A stretch of 64,000 bases of DNA from Microbacterium esteraromaticum (GCF_016907315.1 NZ_JAFBBS010000001.1:2542001-2606000), one strand, 5' to 3'; positions 26,844 to 38,309 are shown, numbered from the stretch's first letter. Translations and numbers: made by a program. The notes: generated from the sequence alone by a model not told the origin.

Positions 26844-27509
26844 TCAGCCGAGATTCTTCAGCGCCTCGCGCCGTGACAGGGGCGACAGCTCCGGATGCTC
26901 TGAGACGAACGTCCGCACCCAATCCGGGTCGTGCTTGCCGTACTCGCGCAGTGCCCAGCCGATGGCCTTGCGGAGGAAGAACTCGGGGTCCTCGACGCTC
27001 GCGAGGATGGCGTACTCGAGCACGTCGAGGTCGGTGGCATCCCGACGTCCGATCTGAGAGATGATCGCCGCGCGCCGCACCCAGAGATCGTCGTCGTCGG
27101 CCCAGACGCGCATCTCGACGGCCATGAGCTCGGGGTCGACGTCGAAGATCTCGCGAAGCCGATGCGCGGCCTCGTCGACCAGATCCCACCAGGCGCCGGT
27201 GCGGATCATCTCCTCGTGCACCGGCAGCAGCGTCGCGTCGCCGCGCAGCGGCTTCAGGGCGACGAGCACGAGTGCCGCGTAGCGTTCTTCGCGGAAAGCC
27301 GCCTCGCGCCACAGCGCGAGCGCGGCATCGAGCAGCTCAGGCGCCTCGATGGCATCCCGAGTGGCCTCCCGCACCAGCGCGCGGACGGCGGGGACCCGCA
27401 CCCCCAGGAACGGCATGGCCGACTTCATGTACTCCTGCTGACCCGGAGCGATCGACGGGTCGGCAGCCTGACGAAGCGCGGTGCGGATGCTCACGACGAG
27501 ACTCATCAT
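26844..27509 (-). CDS. AlkD-like DNA alkylation repair protein
   Basis: The protein is predicted to be a HEAT-like-repeat DNA glycosylase that excises cationic alkylated bases. AlkD hallmarks are the TGAWWDLVDEAAHRL segment (about residue 115) and the helical repeats DLWVRRAAIIS and PEFFLRKAIGWALREYGKHD, which carry the Trp/Tyr/Arg residues of the DNA-binding concave face. At 221 residues it has normal length. The start is ATG 27509 or 27506; frame upstream of these is not conserved in character. It is one of four alkylation-repair genes in this window. Confidence 0.88.
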   Translation of the reverse strand: MMSLVVSIRTALRQAADPSIAPGQQEYMKSAMPFLGVRVPAVRALVREATRDAIEAPELLDAALALWREAAFREERYAALVLVALKPLRGDATLLPVHEEMIRTGAWWDLVDEAAHRLREIFDVDPELMAVEMRVWADDDDLWVRRAAIISQIGRRDATDLDVLEYAILASVEDPEFFLRKAIGWALREYGKHDPDWVRTFVSEHPELSPLSRREALKNLG

Positions 27510-27608
27510 GAAGAACGATCCCACAGAACCGCGCCCAGGTCGCGGTTCGTCGCGCTTCGTCGACCTGAGCGCGGGCTCCGTCCGGATTCCACCACCCGCA
27601 CACGCAGT

Positions 27609-27642
27609 CGCGGCCGCTGCCAAGGCGAAGGCAGCGGCCGCG
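27609..27642 (-). terminator. Terminator after the GlsB-like gene
   Basis: CGCGGCCGCTGCC pairs with GGCAGCGGCCGCG (13 bp) around an 8-base loop, 33 bases beyond the end of the leftward gene. Confidence 0.75.
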
Positions 27643-27674
27643 AGTCGCGGGCCTGGATCAGGCGAGCGATGGTG

Positions 27675-27944
27675 TCAGGCGCGGCGGCTTCCGCGACCGA
27701 CGACGAGGCCGTAGATCAGCAGAACGATGATCGAACCGCCGATGGCGAGCAGCCAGGTCTGCAGGCTCCAGAACTCCTCAAGAGGAGCGTTGAAGAGCAC
27801 GCTGCCCAGCCAGCCGCCGAGCAGAGCGCCGACCACGCCGAGCAGGAGGGTGACGATCCAGCCGCCGCCCTGCTTGCCCGGAAGGATCAGCTTCGCGATG
27901 GCGCCGGCGATGAGTCCGAGGAGGAGAAAGGCGAGGAAGCCCAT
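27675..27944 (-). CDS. GlsB/YeaQ/YmgE family stress-response membrane protein
   Basis: This 89-residue protein has three hydrophobic segments with the family glycine pattern (FLLLGLIAGAIAKLILPGKQGGGW; LLGVVGALLGGWLG). It was formerly called transglycosylase-associated, and members are induced by stress. GGAGA lies ahead of the ATG. Two GGGTAT hexamers read leftwards about 25 and 80 bases upstream of the start, reminiscent of stress-sigma -10 boxes, but no good -35 partner is seen. Confidence 0.9.
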   Translation of the reverse strand: MGFLAFLLLGLIAGAIAKLILPGKQGGGWIVTLLLGVVGALLGGWLGSVLFNAPLEEFWSLQTWLLAIGGSIIVLLIYGLVVGRGSRRA

Positions 27945-28072
27945 GAGAGTCTCCGATCTGTGAGTGATACCCGGGGTTTTCCCGGATGCCTCAACCCTGC
28001 CCGATCCCCGCGAGAATGCGGCATACCCTTGTGTCAACGACCACAATGCGCTAAAAGCACCCGCGTATGCGG

Positions 28073-28104
28073 AACGGGCCGCCCTCCGAAGAGGGCGGCC
28101 CGTT
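28073..28104 (-). terminator. Terminator of the Bax1-I-like gene
   Basis: AACGGGCCGCCCTC pairs with GAGGGCGGCCCGTT (14 bp) around CGAA, 17 bases beyond the stop of the leftward gene. Confidence 0.85.
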
Positions 28105-28120
28105 CTCAAATGCTGTGTGA

Positions 28121-29050
28121 TCAGTCGTTTCCGCGAAGAATGGCGAGGATGCGCAGGATCTCGACGTACAGCCACACGACGGTGACCATGATGCCGAATG
28201 CGCCGAGCCAGCCGTACTTGCGGGGAGCGCCGTTGCGCACGCCCTGCTGGATCTGGTCGAAGTCCATGACCAGCGAGTAGGCGGCCATGAAGACGACGAG
28301 GACACCGATGATGAGGCCGAGCGGGATGCCCGCGATCTCGGCGCTGTACAGGCCGAACGCCTGGTCGCCGGGGAGCACGCCGGTCCACATGAGGATGAGG
28401 TTCAGCACCGAGAAGGCCATGTAGCCGAACATCGCGATCATCACGATCTTGGTCATCTTGGCGCTCGCCCGCACCTTGCCGCTCGCGAAGAGGGCGAGGG
28501 TCACGCCGACGACGGCGATGGTCGCGAGGGTCGCCTGGATGACGACACCGGGCCAGACGATCTCGAAGAACGCCGAGATGGCTCCCACGAAGAGGCCTTC
28601 GAACGCCGCGTAGGTCCAGATCAGGGCCGGACGCACCTTCTTGCGCGAGGTGAAGGTGATGATCATGGCGAGCACGAAGCCGCCGAGCGCGCCGACGATC
28701 CACGGGGTCATCTCGGCGCGACCGGTGTTCATGAAGCTCGAGGCGGTCCACACCCAGCCGAGGACGGCGGTGACGAGGAGGATGCCGAAGAGCCCGGCCG
28801 TCTTCCAGATCGTGTCCTCGACCGTCATGCGGTCGGTCTCGATCGCGCCGGCGGGGGGAGCGCTGTACATGCCCTCCAGCTGCGCGTTGGCGGCGGCATC
28901 CATGCCCGCGTGCTGGAACGACGCGGTTCCGGCCGCGGCACCCGGCGCGGGCGGCGGGGCGTACGTGCCCTGCGACGAACCGGGGTAGGTCGCGACGTTG
29001 CGCGGATCCTGCTGCTGGAACGCCGGGTTGTTGAATGCGAAGTTGCTCAT
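28121..29050 (-). CDS. Bax inhibitor-1/YccA family membrane protein
   Basis: This 309-residue protein has seven membrane helices after a 75-residue Gln/Pro/Ala-rich cytoplasmic N-terminus. Family landmarks include FGILLVTAVLGWVW, AAFEGLFVGAIS and the C-terminal AAYSLVMDFDQIQQGVRNGAPRKY, whose acidic and basic residues form the di-aspartyl pH-sensing region in related calcium-leak channels. ATG 29050 has GAGG nine bases upstream. Function in actinobacteria is not established. Confidence 0.92.
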   Translation of the reverse strand: MSNFAFNNPAFQQQDPRNVATYPGSSQGTYAPPPAPGAAAGTASFQHAGMDAAANAQLEGMYSAPPAGAIETDRMTVEDTIWKTAGLFGILLVTAVLGWVWTASSFMNTGRAEMTPWIVGALGGFVLAMIITFTSRKKVRPALIWTYAAFEGLFVGAISAFFEIVWPGVVIQATLATIAVVGVTLALFASGKVRASAKMTKIVMIAMFGYMAFSVLNLILMWTGVLPGDQAFGLYSAEIAGIPLGLIIGVLVVFMAAYSLVMDFDQIQQGVRNGAPRKYGWLGAFGIMVTVVWLYVEILRILAILRGND

Positions 29051-29125
29051 GGTGGCCTCTACTCCCGAGGGATCGGTCAACTCTTTCCTCAAAGATACCC
29101 GCGAGAACCTATGCAATGGGTGCTT

Positions 29126-29131
29126 TACGCT
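29126..29131 (+). promoter_or_regulatory. -10 element of the GDPD gene
   Basis: TACGCT ends six bases before GTG 29138. Its position rules out the upstream ATG at 29111 as the start for this promoter. Confidence 0.45.
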
Positions 29132-29137
29132 GTGAGC

Positions 29138-30124
29138 GTGCCCAGGAGAACACCGCTCGTCATCGGACACCGCGGAGCCCCCGGCTACCGGCCCGAACAC
29201 AGCCGTTCATCGTACGAGCTCGCCCTCGCGATGGGGGTGGATGCCGTCGAGCCCGACATCGTCGCGACCAAGGACGGCGTACTCGTGCTGCGCCATGAGA
29301 ACGAGATCTCCGGAACCACCGATGTCGCGGCCCACCCGGAGTTCGCCGACCGTCGCACGACGAAGCGCATCGACGGCGTCTCGCTGACCGGGTGGTTCAC
29401 CGAGGACTTCACCTGGGACGAGCTGTCGACCCTGCGCACCCGTGAGCGGCTGCCGAAGATCCGTCTCTCCAGCGCCACGTTCGACGACGGGCAGCCGATC
29501 CTGCGGCTGCCCGATCTGCTCGACCTCGTGCGCGCCGGCTCCGAGGAGCACGGCCGCGAGATCGGCATCGTGCTCGAGATCAAGCACGCGACCTACTTCG
29601 AGAGCATCGGCCTCGACCTCGCTCCGCTCATCGAGCGCGACCTGCGCGCGGGCGGCTGGGCGGACGGAGAGCTGCCGCTGATCGTCGAGGCGTTCGAGTC
29701 GACCATCCTGCACCGGCTGCAGAAGACGGGCATCGCGGCATCGTTCGTGTACCTGATCGAGTCGACCGGCAAGCCGTTCGATCTGGTCACCTCCCTCGGT
29801 CGCGACGCGCCGGACTATGCGTCAGCCGTGACTCCCGAGGGGCTCGACCGGCTAGCCGGCACGCTCGACGGCATCAGCGTGAGCAAGAAGATGCTGCTGG
29901 CGCCCGGCAACACGATCGTCGCCGACGCGCACGCGCGGGGCCTGCGGGTGTTCACCTGGACGTGCCGGCCCGAGAACGGCTTCCTCGACTCGCGCTTCCG
30001 CGCAGGCGGGGGCAAGGCCGCGTTCGGCGACTACGAATCCGAATGGCGCGAGATCGCCGACACCGGCGTAGACGGCGTCTTCGTCGATCACCCTGATCTG
30101 GGCGTGTCGTTCTTCGGCGAGTGA
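29138..30124 (+). CDS. Glycerophosphodiester phosphodiesterase family protein
   Basis: GDPDs hydrolyse glycerophosphodiesters to glycerol-3-phosphate and an alcohol. The N-terminal signature IGHRGAPGYRPEHS is intact except that the usual PENT reads PEHS; EPDIVATKDGVLVLRHE supplies the metal-binding glutamate and aspartate and the second catalytic histidine. EIKHATYF and FVDHPDLG complete the barrel. No signal peptide is present, so it is predicted to be cytoplasmic. The GTG at 29138 is selected from the -10 position; an ATG at 29111 would add nine residues (MQWVLYAVS) that are not family-like. Confidence 0.9.
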   Translation: MPRRTPLVIGHRGAPGYRPEHSRSSYELALAMGVDAVEPDIVATKDGVLVLRHENEISGTTDVAAHPEFADRRTTKRIDGVSLTGWFTEDFTWDELSTLRTRERLPKIRLSSATFDDGQPILRLPDLLDLVRAGSEEHGREIGIVLEIKHATYFESIGLDLAPLIERDLRAGGWADGELPLIVEAFESTILHRLQKTGIAASFVYLIESTGKPFDLVTSLGRDAPDYASAVTPEGLDRLAGTLDGISVSKKMLLAPGNTIVADAHARGLRVFTWTCRPENGFLDSRFRAGGGKAAFGDYESEWREIADTGVDGVFVDHPDLGVSFFGE

Positions 30125-30133
30125 TCCGGCCCT

Positions 30134-30526
30134 TCAGGCCCTGAACGCCCCGCTGCGGCTCGGAACGATCTCTTTGCCGAGCGGCATGAGTGAGACGGGA
30201 ACGAGCTTGAAATCGGCGATCCCCATCGGGATGCCGATGATGGTGATGCACAGCGCGATACCCGAGAAGATGTGCCCGAGCGCGAGCCACCAGCCGGCGA
30301 GGATCACCCACACGACGTTGCCGAGAGCCGACCCGAGGCCGGCGGTCGACTTGTCGACGACCTGGCGCCCGAAGGGCCACAGCGAATACCCCGCGATGCG
30401 GAACGACGCGATCGCCCAAGGGATCGTGATGATCGGGATGCAGAGCACGATGCCCGCGACGATGTACCCGATGAACAGCCAGAATCCGGCGAAGATGACC
30501 CAGATGATGTTGAGGATCGTGCGCAT
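30134..30526 (-). CDS. YccF domain membrane protein
   Basis: This 130-residue protein carries two YccF domains, each with paired hydrophobic segments around the repeated ...GIPMGIADFKLVPVSLMPLG and TIPWAIASFRIAGYSLWPFG motifs. Function is unknown. A CAGAAT box six bases before the ATG suggests a leaderless message. It converges on the GDPD gene. Confidence 0.9.
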   Translation of the reverse strand: MRTILNIIWVIFAGFWLFIGYIVAGIVLCIPIITIPWAIASFRIAGYSLWPFGRQVVDKSTAGLGSALGNVVWVILAGWWLALGHIFSGIALCITIIGIPMGIADFKLVPVSLMPLGKEIVPSRSGAFRA

Positions 30527-30532
30527 GGCCCG

Positions 30533-30538
30533 ATTCTG
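30533..30538 (-). promoter_or_regulatory. -10 element of the YccF gene
   Basis: CAGAAT reads leftwards and ends six bases before the ATG at 30526. Confidence 0.35.
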
Positions 30539-30567
30539 TCATCTCCGCCCTCGGTTCAGGCCATGAG

Positions 30568-30573
30568 TAGGCT
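30568..30573 (+). promoter_or_regulatory. -10 element of the ABC-2 exporter operon
   Basis: TAGGCT ends six bases before the ATG at 30580; leaderless arrangement. Confidence 0.5.
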
Positions 30574-30579
30574 CGGGGC

Positions 30580-31536
30580 ATGAGCGGAGTGGTCGCGCAG
30601 GGGGTCAAGCGGTCGTTCGGGTCGGTGGATGCGGTGGTCGATGCCACATTCCACGCGACGCCGGGCCGGATCACGGGCTTGGTGGGCCCGAACGGGGCGG
30701 GGAAGACGACGTTGCTGCTGATGCTGGCATCGCTGCTCGCGCCGGACGCCGGGCGCATCAGCATCGAGGGGGTCGATCCCGTCGAGGATCCGGCCGCGGT
30801 GCGGCGGATGCTGGGCTGGATGCCCGACGCCCTAGGAGCGTGGCCGTCTCTGACGGCACGCGAGAGCATCGTGACGACCGCCAGGCTGCATGACATGTCG
30901 ATGACGGATGCCAGGATGCGAGCCGATCAGCTGCTGGAACTGGTGGGCCTGGCCGACCATGCCGCGTCACCGGCACGGGTGCTGTCGCGCGGGCAGAAGC
31001 AGAAGCTGGGGCTTGCCCGCGCGCTGGTGCACCGGCCGCGCGTGCTGCTGCTCGACGAGCCGGCGTCGGGGCTCGATCCCGAGGCTCGGGTGCAGCTGCG
31101 CATCCTGCTGCGCGATCTCGCCGCTCAGGGGACCACGATACTCATCTCCAGCCATGTGCTGTCGGAGCTGGAAGAGGTCGTCGACGACACCGTGTTCCTC
31201 GTGGCGGGATCGGTCGTCGCGGGCGCGGCAGCCCCTGCCACCCGCACCTACCGCGTGCGGCTCGCCGCGCCTGATGCTCCGGCGGCGGTGGCGGACGCCC
31301 TGGGCATGTCGCGCGAGCTGGTCGGAGTCGACCGGGGCGACGCGCTGCTGGTGGTGGCCGACGAGGCCGCCGCCGTCGAGGCGCTGCGCGGCCTCGTGAA
31401 CGCCGGACTGCCCGTGATCGAGTACGCGCCGGCGCAGAGCGCGCTCGAGGCGTCGTTCCTGGCGCTCAGGCATCCGAATCCGCCATCCGGGCACCCGGCG
31501 CCGCCTGCGGCGCCTCAGGAAGGAGGTGCGGCATGA
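30580..31536 (+). CDS. ABC transporter ATP-binding protein (DrrA/NatA-like)
   Basis: This 318-residue ATPase powers the ABC-2 permease encoded next. Walker A is GPNGAGKTT (about residue 36), the signature is LSRGQKQK (Ser-Arg in place of the commoner Ser-Gly) and Walker B is VLLLDEPASGLD. A 100-residue C-terminal domain follows, as in drug- and Na+-exporter ATPases. It overlaps the permease gene by ATGA. The substrate is unknown. Confidence 0.92.
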   Translation: MSGVVAQGVKRSFGSVDAVVDATFHATPGRITGLVGPNGAGKTTLLLMLASLLAPDAGRISIEGVDPVEDPAAVRRMLGWMPDALGAWPSLTARESIVTTARLHDMSMTDARMRADQLLELVGLADHAASPARVLSRGQKQKLGLARALVHRPRVLLLDEPASGLDPEARVQLRILLRDLAAQGTTILISSHVLSELEEVVDDTVFLVAGSVVAGAAAPATRTYRVRLAAPDAPAAVADALGMSRELVGVDRGDALLVVADEAAAVEALRGLVNAGLPVIEYAPAQSALEASFLALRHPNPPSGHPAPPAAPQEGGAA

Positions 31537-32552
31537 GCGGCGCGCGCATCCTCACCATCGCGCGGCTCGAGCTGACGCAGCGGCTGCGCAGCGTGGGCTG
31601 GTACGTGCTTCTCGGCATCTTCACAGTGCTGATGCTGGGCATCACGGCACTGTCGTTCCTCGTGTTCTCGAGCAACGACCTGCCCGGCGCAGGCGTGTTC
31701 TCGATCATCGTCAACTTCGTGCTGCTGCTGGTCGTGCTCGTGTCGCCGACGCTGAGCGGGAACGCGATCAACGGAGATCGCGACGCCGCGACCCTCGCTC
31801 CGATCCAGGTGACCGCGGCGACCACGGGTGACATCATGCTCGGCAAGCTGCTTGCCGCAGTCGCGACCGGCTGCGCGTTCCTGCTCATCGCCGTGCCGTT
31901 CCTGGCCGTGGGGGTGTTCGGCGGGGGCGTGACACCGGGGATGTTCCTCGTCTCGCTGCTCGTGCTGCTGCTCGAGATCATCATCGTCGCCGCGATGGGG
32001 GTCGGGCTGAGCGGGCTCATCGCCAGGCCCCTGTTCTCGATCGCCGCCGCCTACCTCGTGGTCGCTGCACTGGTGATCGGCACTCTGATCGCGTTCGGGC
32101 TCGGGGGAGCGGCCGTTCGGACCCCGGTCACCCACTACGAGCGCGGTTGGGACGAATCGGGCGAGCCGGTGTGCGACTCGTGGGAGGAGTACACCTACGA
32201 GCAGCCGAGGTACGACTACGTGTGGGGCTTCCTCGCCGCCAACCCGTTCGTGGTCATGGCCGACGCGACACCGAGCGAGTTCGACGCAGACGGCTACCCT
32301 CGCGACATGTTCGGTCAGATCAGGTACGGCGTGCGGATGGCGCAGAAGGCCCCGGGCTTTGAGCGCTGGGACATCTGCGACGGCGGATACGACGCGCAGC
32401 CCTCGCCCGAGGAGCAGATGCGAGACACCGTGCCCAGCTGGTTCGTCGGCCTCGGCATCCAGCTCGTGATCGCGGGCGGCCTGTTCGCCGGCGGCTGGTC
32501 GCGCACGCGGACTCCGGCGCGTCGCCTGCCACCGGGCACCCGCATCGCCTGA
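31533..32552 (+). CDS. ABC-2 type permease
   Basis: This 339-residue membrane protein has about six helices. The first helix is followed by an exported loop, SPTLSGNAINGDRDAATLAP is the ABC-2 coupling motif, and a large soluble loop of about 100 residues with two cysteines (contexts PVCDSW and DICDGG) precedes the last helix, possibly joined by a disulfide. GGAGGT lies upstream of the ATG, inside the ATPase gene. Confidence 0.9.
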   Translation: MSGARILTIARLELTQRLRSVGWYVLLGIFTVLMLGITALSFLVFSSNDLPGAGVFSIIVNFVLLLVVLVSPTLSGNAINGDRDAATLAPIQVTAATTGDIMLGKLLAAVATGCAFLLIAVPFLAVGVFGGGVTPGMFLVSLLVLLLEIIIVAAMGVGLSGLIARPLFSIAAAYLVVAALVIGTLIAFGLGGAAVRTPVTHYERGWDESGEPVCDSWEEYTYEQPRYDYVWGFLAANPFVVMADATPSEFDADGYPRDMFGQIRYGVRMAQKAPGFERWDICDGGYDAQPSPEEQMRDTVPSWFVGLGIQLVIAGGLFAGGWSRTRTPARRLPPGTRIA

Positions 32553-32579
32553 CCGAGACCGAGACGGGAGAGACGCTTC

Positions 32580-32978
32580 TCAGCGCATCCGCCGCACCCG
32601 GCGCCCGGAGATCGTCGTCGGCGTCAGGCGCAGCAGCAGCGACCGGTCGCCCTCCGCCCACGGCAGGCGGCTCGAGGCTCCCGGAAGTGATGCGAGGTGC
32701 TCTTCCGTGATGGTGTCGACCTCGCCGTTGAGCAGCACGCTCCACCCGGAGGCCGCGAGGTTGTCGTGATGGTCGATCTCGAAGGCCACGAGCACCCGGC
32801 TCGATGCCAGGGTGCTGAGCGGCCCGTCGGGCGCGGTGCGGATCACGATGCTGCGGTCGTCGAGAAGGAAGTTGACCGGGATGATGAGCACCCGGCCCTC
32901 CTGCACGAACCCGATCCGCCCCACGGTCGTCGTGCGCAGGAGCTCGAGGCACTCCTGCTCGTCAAGCTGCGTGATCAT
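32580..32978 (-). CDS. Pyridoxamine 5'-phosphate oxidase-fold flavin/haem-binding protein
   Basis: This 132-residue split-barrel protein belongs to the PNPOx-like group that binds FMN, F420 or haem. The start MITQLDEQECLELL and GRIGFVQEGRVLIIPVNF are typical, and SGWSVLLNGEVD gives the conserved core strand. I place the start at ATG 32978, where the family similarity begins; an alternative start at 33071 adds a 31-residue segment without family character. The cofactor and reaction are unknown. Confidence 0.85.
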   Translation of the reverse strand: MITQLDEQECLELLRTTTVGRIGFVQEGRVLIIPVNFLLDDRSIVIRTAPDGPLSTLASSRVLVAFEIDHHDNLAASGWSVLLNGEVDTITEEHLASLPGASSRLPWAEGDRSLLLRLTPTTISGRRVRRMR

Positions 32979-33106
32979 GTCGACACCCACCCTTCCGGTA
33001 GCTAAGAGAGTACCTCCCGGCCGGATGTCGGGCACCTGCCCGATGGATGTAACGTGTATCGGCGGCTGCACCCCGGCCGTTCTCTTCAGCGTCGAAAGGA
33101 CCGCCC

Positions 33107-34480
33107 ATGGATGCGGTGCGCATGCACGCCGCCTCGCCGGAGTCGAGGGCCATCGTCGACTCCGTGCTCGACTACTCGCGCCGACGGATGCTGTCTGACG
33201 ACGTTCCCCTCGACAAGCCGCAATCGCCGGCCGAGCTGCGTCGCCTCGCCGGTCGCACCATCACCGACGATGGTCTCGGCGCGCAGCGCGCGCTCAGCGT
33301 GTTCGAGCACATCCTCGCCCCCGCCTGCCTCACCACGAGCCACCCGCTCTACCTGTCGTTCATCCCCACCGCTCCGACCATCGCGGCCATGGCCTTCGAC
33401 CTGGTCGTCTCGGCATCCGGCCTGTACGGCGGCAGCTGGCTCGAGGGCGCGGGGGCGGTGCACGCCGAGAACGAGGTGCTCTCCTTCCTCGCCGGCGAGT
33501 TCGGTCTGCCGGACACCGCAGGGGGAGTGTTCGTCCAGGGCGGCACGATCGGCAACCTCTCGGCGCTCGTCGCGGCGCGCGAGACCGCACGCGAGAAGCT
33601 CGTCGCAGCCGGACGCCCCGCACCCGCGCGCTGGAAGATCGTCTGCAGCATCGAGGCGCACTCGTCGAACAAGTCGGCGGCGAAGGTGATGGACGCCGAG
33701 GTGGTGGCGGTCCCGGCGGGAGCCGATGGCGTGCTGCGCGCGGATGCCGTGCGAGCGGCCCTCGAAGAGCACGGCGACGCCGTGTGCGCCGTGGTGGCCA
33801 CGGCCGGATCGACGAATTTCGGCATCGTCGACGACATCGCGGGGATCGCCGCCCTGAAGGACGAGTTCGACTTCTGGCTGCACATCGACGGCGCGTACGG
33901 GCTCACCGCGGCGCTGGCTCCCGAGGCGAAGCCGATCTTCGCCGGTGTCGAGCGCGCCGACTCACTGATCGTCGACCCGCACAAGTGGCTCTTCGCCCCG
34001 TTCGACTGCTGCGCTCTGATCTATCGAGACCCCGACGGCGGACGCCGCGCGCATACGCAGCACGCCGAGTATCTCGACACCCTCACCGACACCGAGGACT
34101 TCAGCCCGTCCGACTACTCCATCCAGCTCACGCGGCGCCCCCGAGGACTGCCGCTGTGGTTCTCGCTGGCCACCTACGGGGTGGAGGCGTACCGGCAGGC
34201 CGTGTCGGCGACCATCGCGCTGACGCACCGCATCGCCGAGGAGATCGACCGCCGCGACGGATTCACGCTCGTGCGCGATCCGCAGCTCTCAGTCGTGGTC
34301 TTCGAACGCGACGGATGGAGCCGCGCGGACTACGACCGCTGGTCTGCCGATCTGCTCGACGCGCAGCACGCGTTCGTCGTGCCGAGTTCGCACGCCGGGC
34401 GCCCGAACACCCGCTTCGCGATCCTCAATCCGCTGACGACGTTCGACGAGCTGGTGGCCATCCTCGACACCATGGGGTGA
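33107..34480 (+). CDS. PLP-dependent decarboxylase (group II, aromatic-L-amino-acid decarboxylase-like)
   Basis: This 457-residue fold-type I enzyme has the group II signature: VQGGTIGNLSALVAARE, ATAGSTNFGIVDDI, HIDGAYG and the Schiff-base lysine in VDPHKWLFAPFDC (about residue 292). Such enzymes decarboxylate aromatic amino acids, glutamate or 2,4-diaminobutyrate; the substrate is not evident here. AAAGGA precedes the ATG. It is the second PLP decarboxylase-type gene of the window and is not closely similar to the one at 13385. Confidence 0.9.
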   Translation: MDAVRMHAASPESRAIVDSVLDYSRRRMLSDDVPLDKPQSPAELRRLAGRTITDDGLGAQRALSVFEHILAPACLTTSHPLYLSFIPTAPTIAAMAFDLVVSASGLYGGSWLEGAGAVHAENEVLSFLAGEFGLPDTAGGVFVQGGTIGNLSALVAARETAREKLVAAGRPAPARWKIVCSIEAHSSNKSAAKVMDAEVVAVPAGADGVLRADAVRAALEEHGDAVCAVVATAGSTNFGIVDDIAGIAALKDEFDFWLHIDGAYGLTAALAPEAKPIFAGVERADSLIVDPHKWLFAPFDCCALIYRDPDGGRRAHTQHAEYLDTLTDTEDFSPSDYSIQLTRRPRGLPLWFSLATYGVEAYRQAVSATIALTHRIAEEIDRRDGFTLVRDPQLSVVVFERDGWSRADYDRWSADLLDAQHAFVVPSSHAGRPNTRFAILNPLTTFDELVAILDTMG

Positions 34481-34526
34481 TGCCTCAGCGCACCGTCGCC
34501 GGGAGGCCGGTGTCGGTCGTCGCGCC

Positions 34527-34532
34527 TAGACT
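34527..34532 (+). promoter_or_regulatory. -10 element of pcrA
   Basis: TAGACT lies nine bases before the ATG; no Shine-Dalgarno is visible. Confidence 0.4.
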
Positions 34533-34541
34533 CGAAGGGCC

Positions 34542-37022
<2,481 letters not shown>

Positions 37023-37072
37023 CGACGCGCCCGCCGGCGCGGCACGGTCGACTCGTGCCGGTGTCGTGCGGT

Positions 37073-37078
37073 TAGGCT
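37073..37078 (+). promoter_or_regulatory. -10 element of the SseB-like gene
   Basis: TAGGCT ends seven bases before the ATG at 37086. Confidence 0.5.
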
Positions 37079-37085
37079 GACTCAT

Positions 37086-38255
37086 ATGGCCCTGTTCTCA
37101 CGCCGTAAGAAGTCCGTCGACCAGCCGGTCGCCGAAGACGCATCCGCTGCAGAGACCGCATCCGTCACCGCCGACGAGTCCGCGACCCCGGAAGAAGCGG
37201 CGACCGAGACAGCGGCTGAGCCTGTTCCCGATGTGAGCATCTCTGTGCAGGCGTTCCGCGGCGTGGGTGCCGAAGCCGGTCCCGAGGTGAGTCTGCCTGC
37301 GGAGGGGGAGGCCGCCGCCACCCGGCCTGCACCGCCGAGCAGACCGCTGTCTCCTTCGGCGCAGGGTCTGCCCGGCGAGCAGCAGGGCGCGCCCGCAGAT
37401 CAGCAGCCCGTGCCCCGCCTGCCCCTCGCGCCGGCGATGCCGCCGGAGCAGACGCACAGCGTCAACGGGCTCAACGACAACATCCTCCTGCGCGAGGCTC
37501 TGGCCGAGCTGCAGGAGGGCGCCACGAACGAGCAGCTGCTGGGCGTGCTGCGTCAGTCGCTGCAGGGGCATCTCTATCTGCGGGTGCACGGCGATGCGCG
37601 CGAGCAGATCAGCTCGGGCAAGCCGCTGTCGGTCGGCGTGATCCGCGACGGCGACCGCTCGTTCATGCTCGCCTACAGCTCGGGCCGTGCGCTGCAGAAC
37701 TCGCTCCAGGGCGCTGAGGACGCCGCAGCCATGTCGGCCATCGCGCAGCCGACGACCTCGGTCTACCAGCAGGTGATCGCCGGCGGCTTCAACGGCATCA
37801 TCGTCGACAACGGCTCCGCGCCGCATCGGGCGGTGTTCCCCACCGAGCTGCTGCAGAAGGCCATCGAGCAGGCCGACGAGCACATGGCGATCAAGACGGC
37901 GCTCGCCGCTCCCCGTGACGACCAGAGCGCGGTGCGCGTCGCCGAGGCGCTGGCCAAGACGCGCTGCTGGGTCGCCGTCAACGACGGATCGAACGGACAG
38001 CCCGTCGGCATCGCCGAGGCACACGCCACCGACGGTCGGCGGTTCCTGCAGGTGTTCTCGCACCCGCTGGAGGTCGTCGCCCTCGGTCGCAAGGACTCGC
38101 CGGTGCCGTTCGAGCCCGAGCAGCTCGCGAGAATCCTCGGCGAGCACTCCGAGATCGCGGGCGTACTGGTCGACATCGCCGGCCCGTCGATCGCGATCGA
38201 GCGCGATGCACTGAGCGCGGTGCTGGTGCTCGGAATCGAGATCGGCGACGAGTGA
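37086..38255 (+). CDS. SseB family protein with two SseB domains
   Basis: The first 125 residues are low-complexity (Ala/Glu/Pro-rich) and probably disordered. Two SseB-type domains follow: residues about 130-255 (NDNILLREALAELQEG ... QGHLYLRVHGDA) and about 260-389 (EQADEHMAIKTALAAP ... TRCWVAVNDGSNG). SseB domains are known from enhanced-serine-sensitivity proteins and type III secretion chaperones, but their activity is unclear in actinobacteria. The leaderless-type -10 indicates expression apart from pcrA. Confidence 0.8.
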   Translation: MALFSRRKKSVDQPVAEDASAAETASVTADESATPEEAATETAAEPVPDVSISVQAFRGVGAEAGPEVSLPAEGEAAATRPAPPSRPLSPSAQGLPGEQQGAPADQQPVPRLPLAPAMPPEQTHSVNGLNDNILLREALAELQEGATNEQLLGVLRQSLQGHLYLRVHGDAREQISSGKPLSVGVIRDGDRSFMLAYSSGRALQNSLQGAEDAAAMSAIAQPTTSVYQQVIAGGFNGIIVDNGSAPHRAVFPTELLQKAIEQADEHMAIKTALAAPRDDQSAVRVAEALAKTRCWVAVNDGSNGQPVGIAEAHATDGRRFLQVFSHPLEVVALGRKDSPVPFEPEQLARILGEHSEIAGVLVDIAGPSIAIERDALSAVLVLGIEIGDE

Positions 38256-38309
38256 TGCTCGCGCGGCAGCCTGCCTGTCGGAGTTCTCGGATCAGATGCT
38301 CCACGAGCG

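Noticed and set aside
28010..28110. Stress-sigma promoter for the GlsB-like gene
   Set aside because: GGGTAT hexamers are present on the minus strand but without a -35 at the right spacing, so no promoter is called.
27675..28751. A 358-residue frame extending the GlsB-like gene upstream
   Set aside because: The extension overlaps the Bax1-I gene and its terminator; the 89-residue protein with its own ribosome binding site is the family length.
13385..34480. The two PLP decarboxylases as a duplicated pair
   Set aside because: Their PLP-lysine regions (SADLHKFGYAPKG and VDPHKWLFAPFDC), C-termini and contexts differ; they are separate subfamilies.
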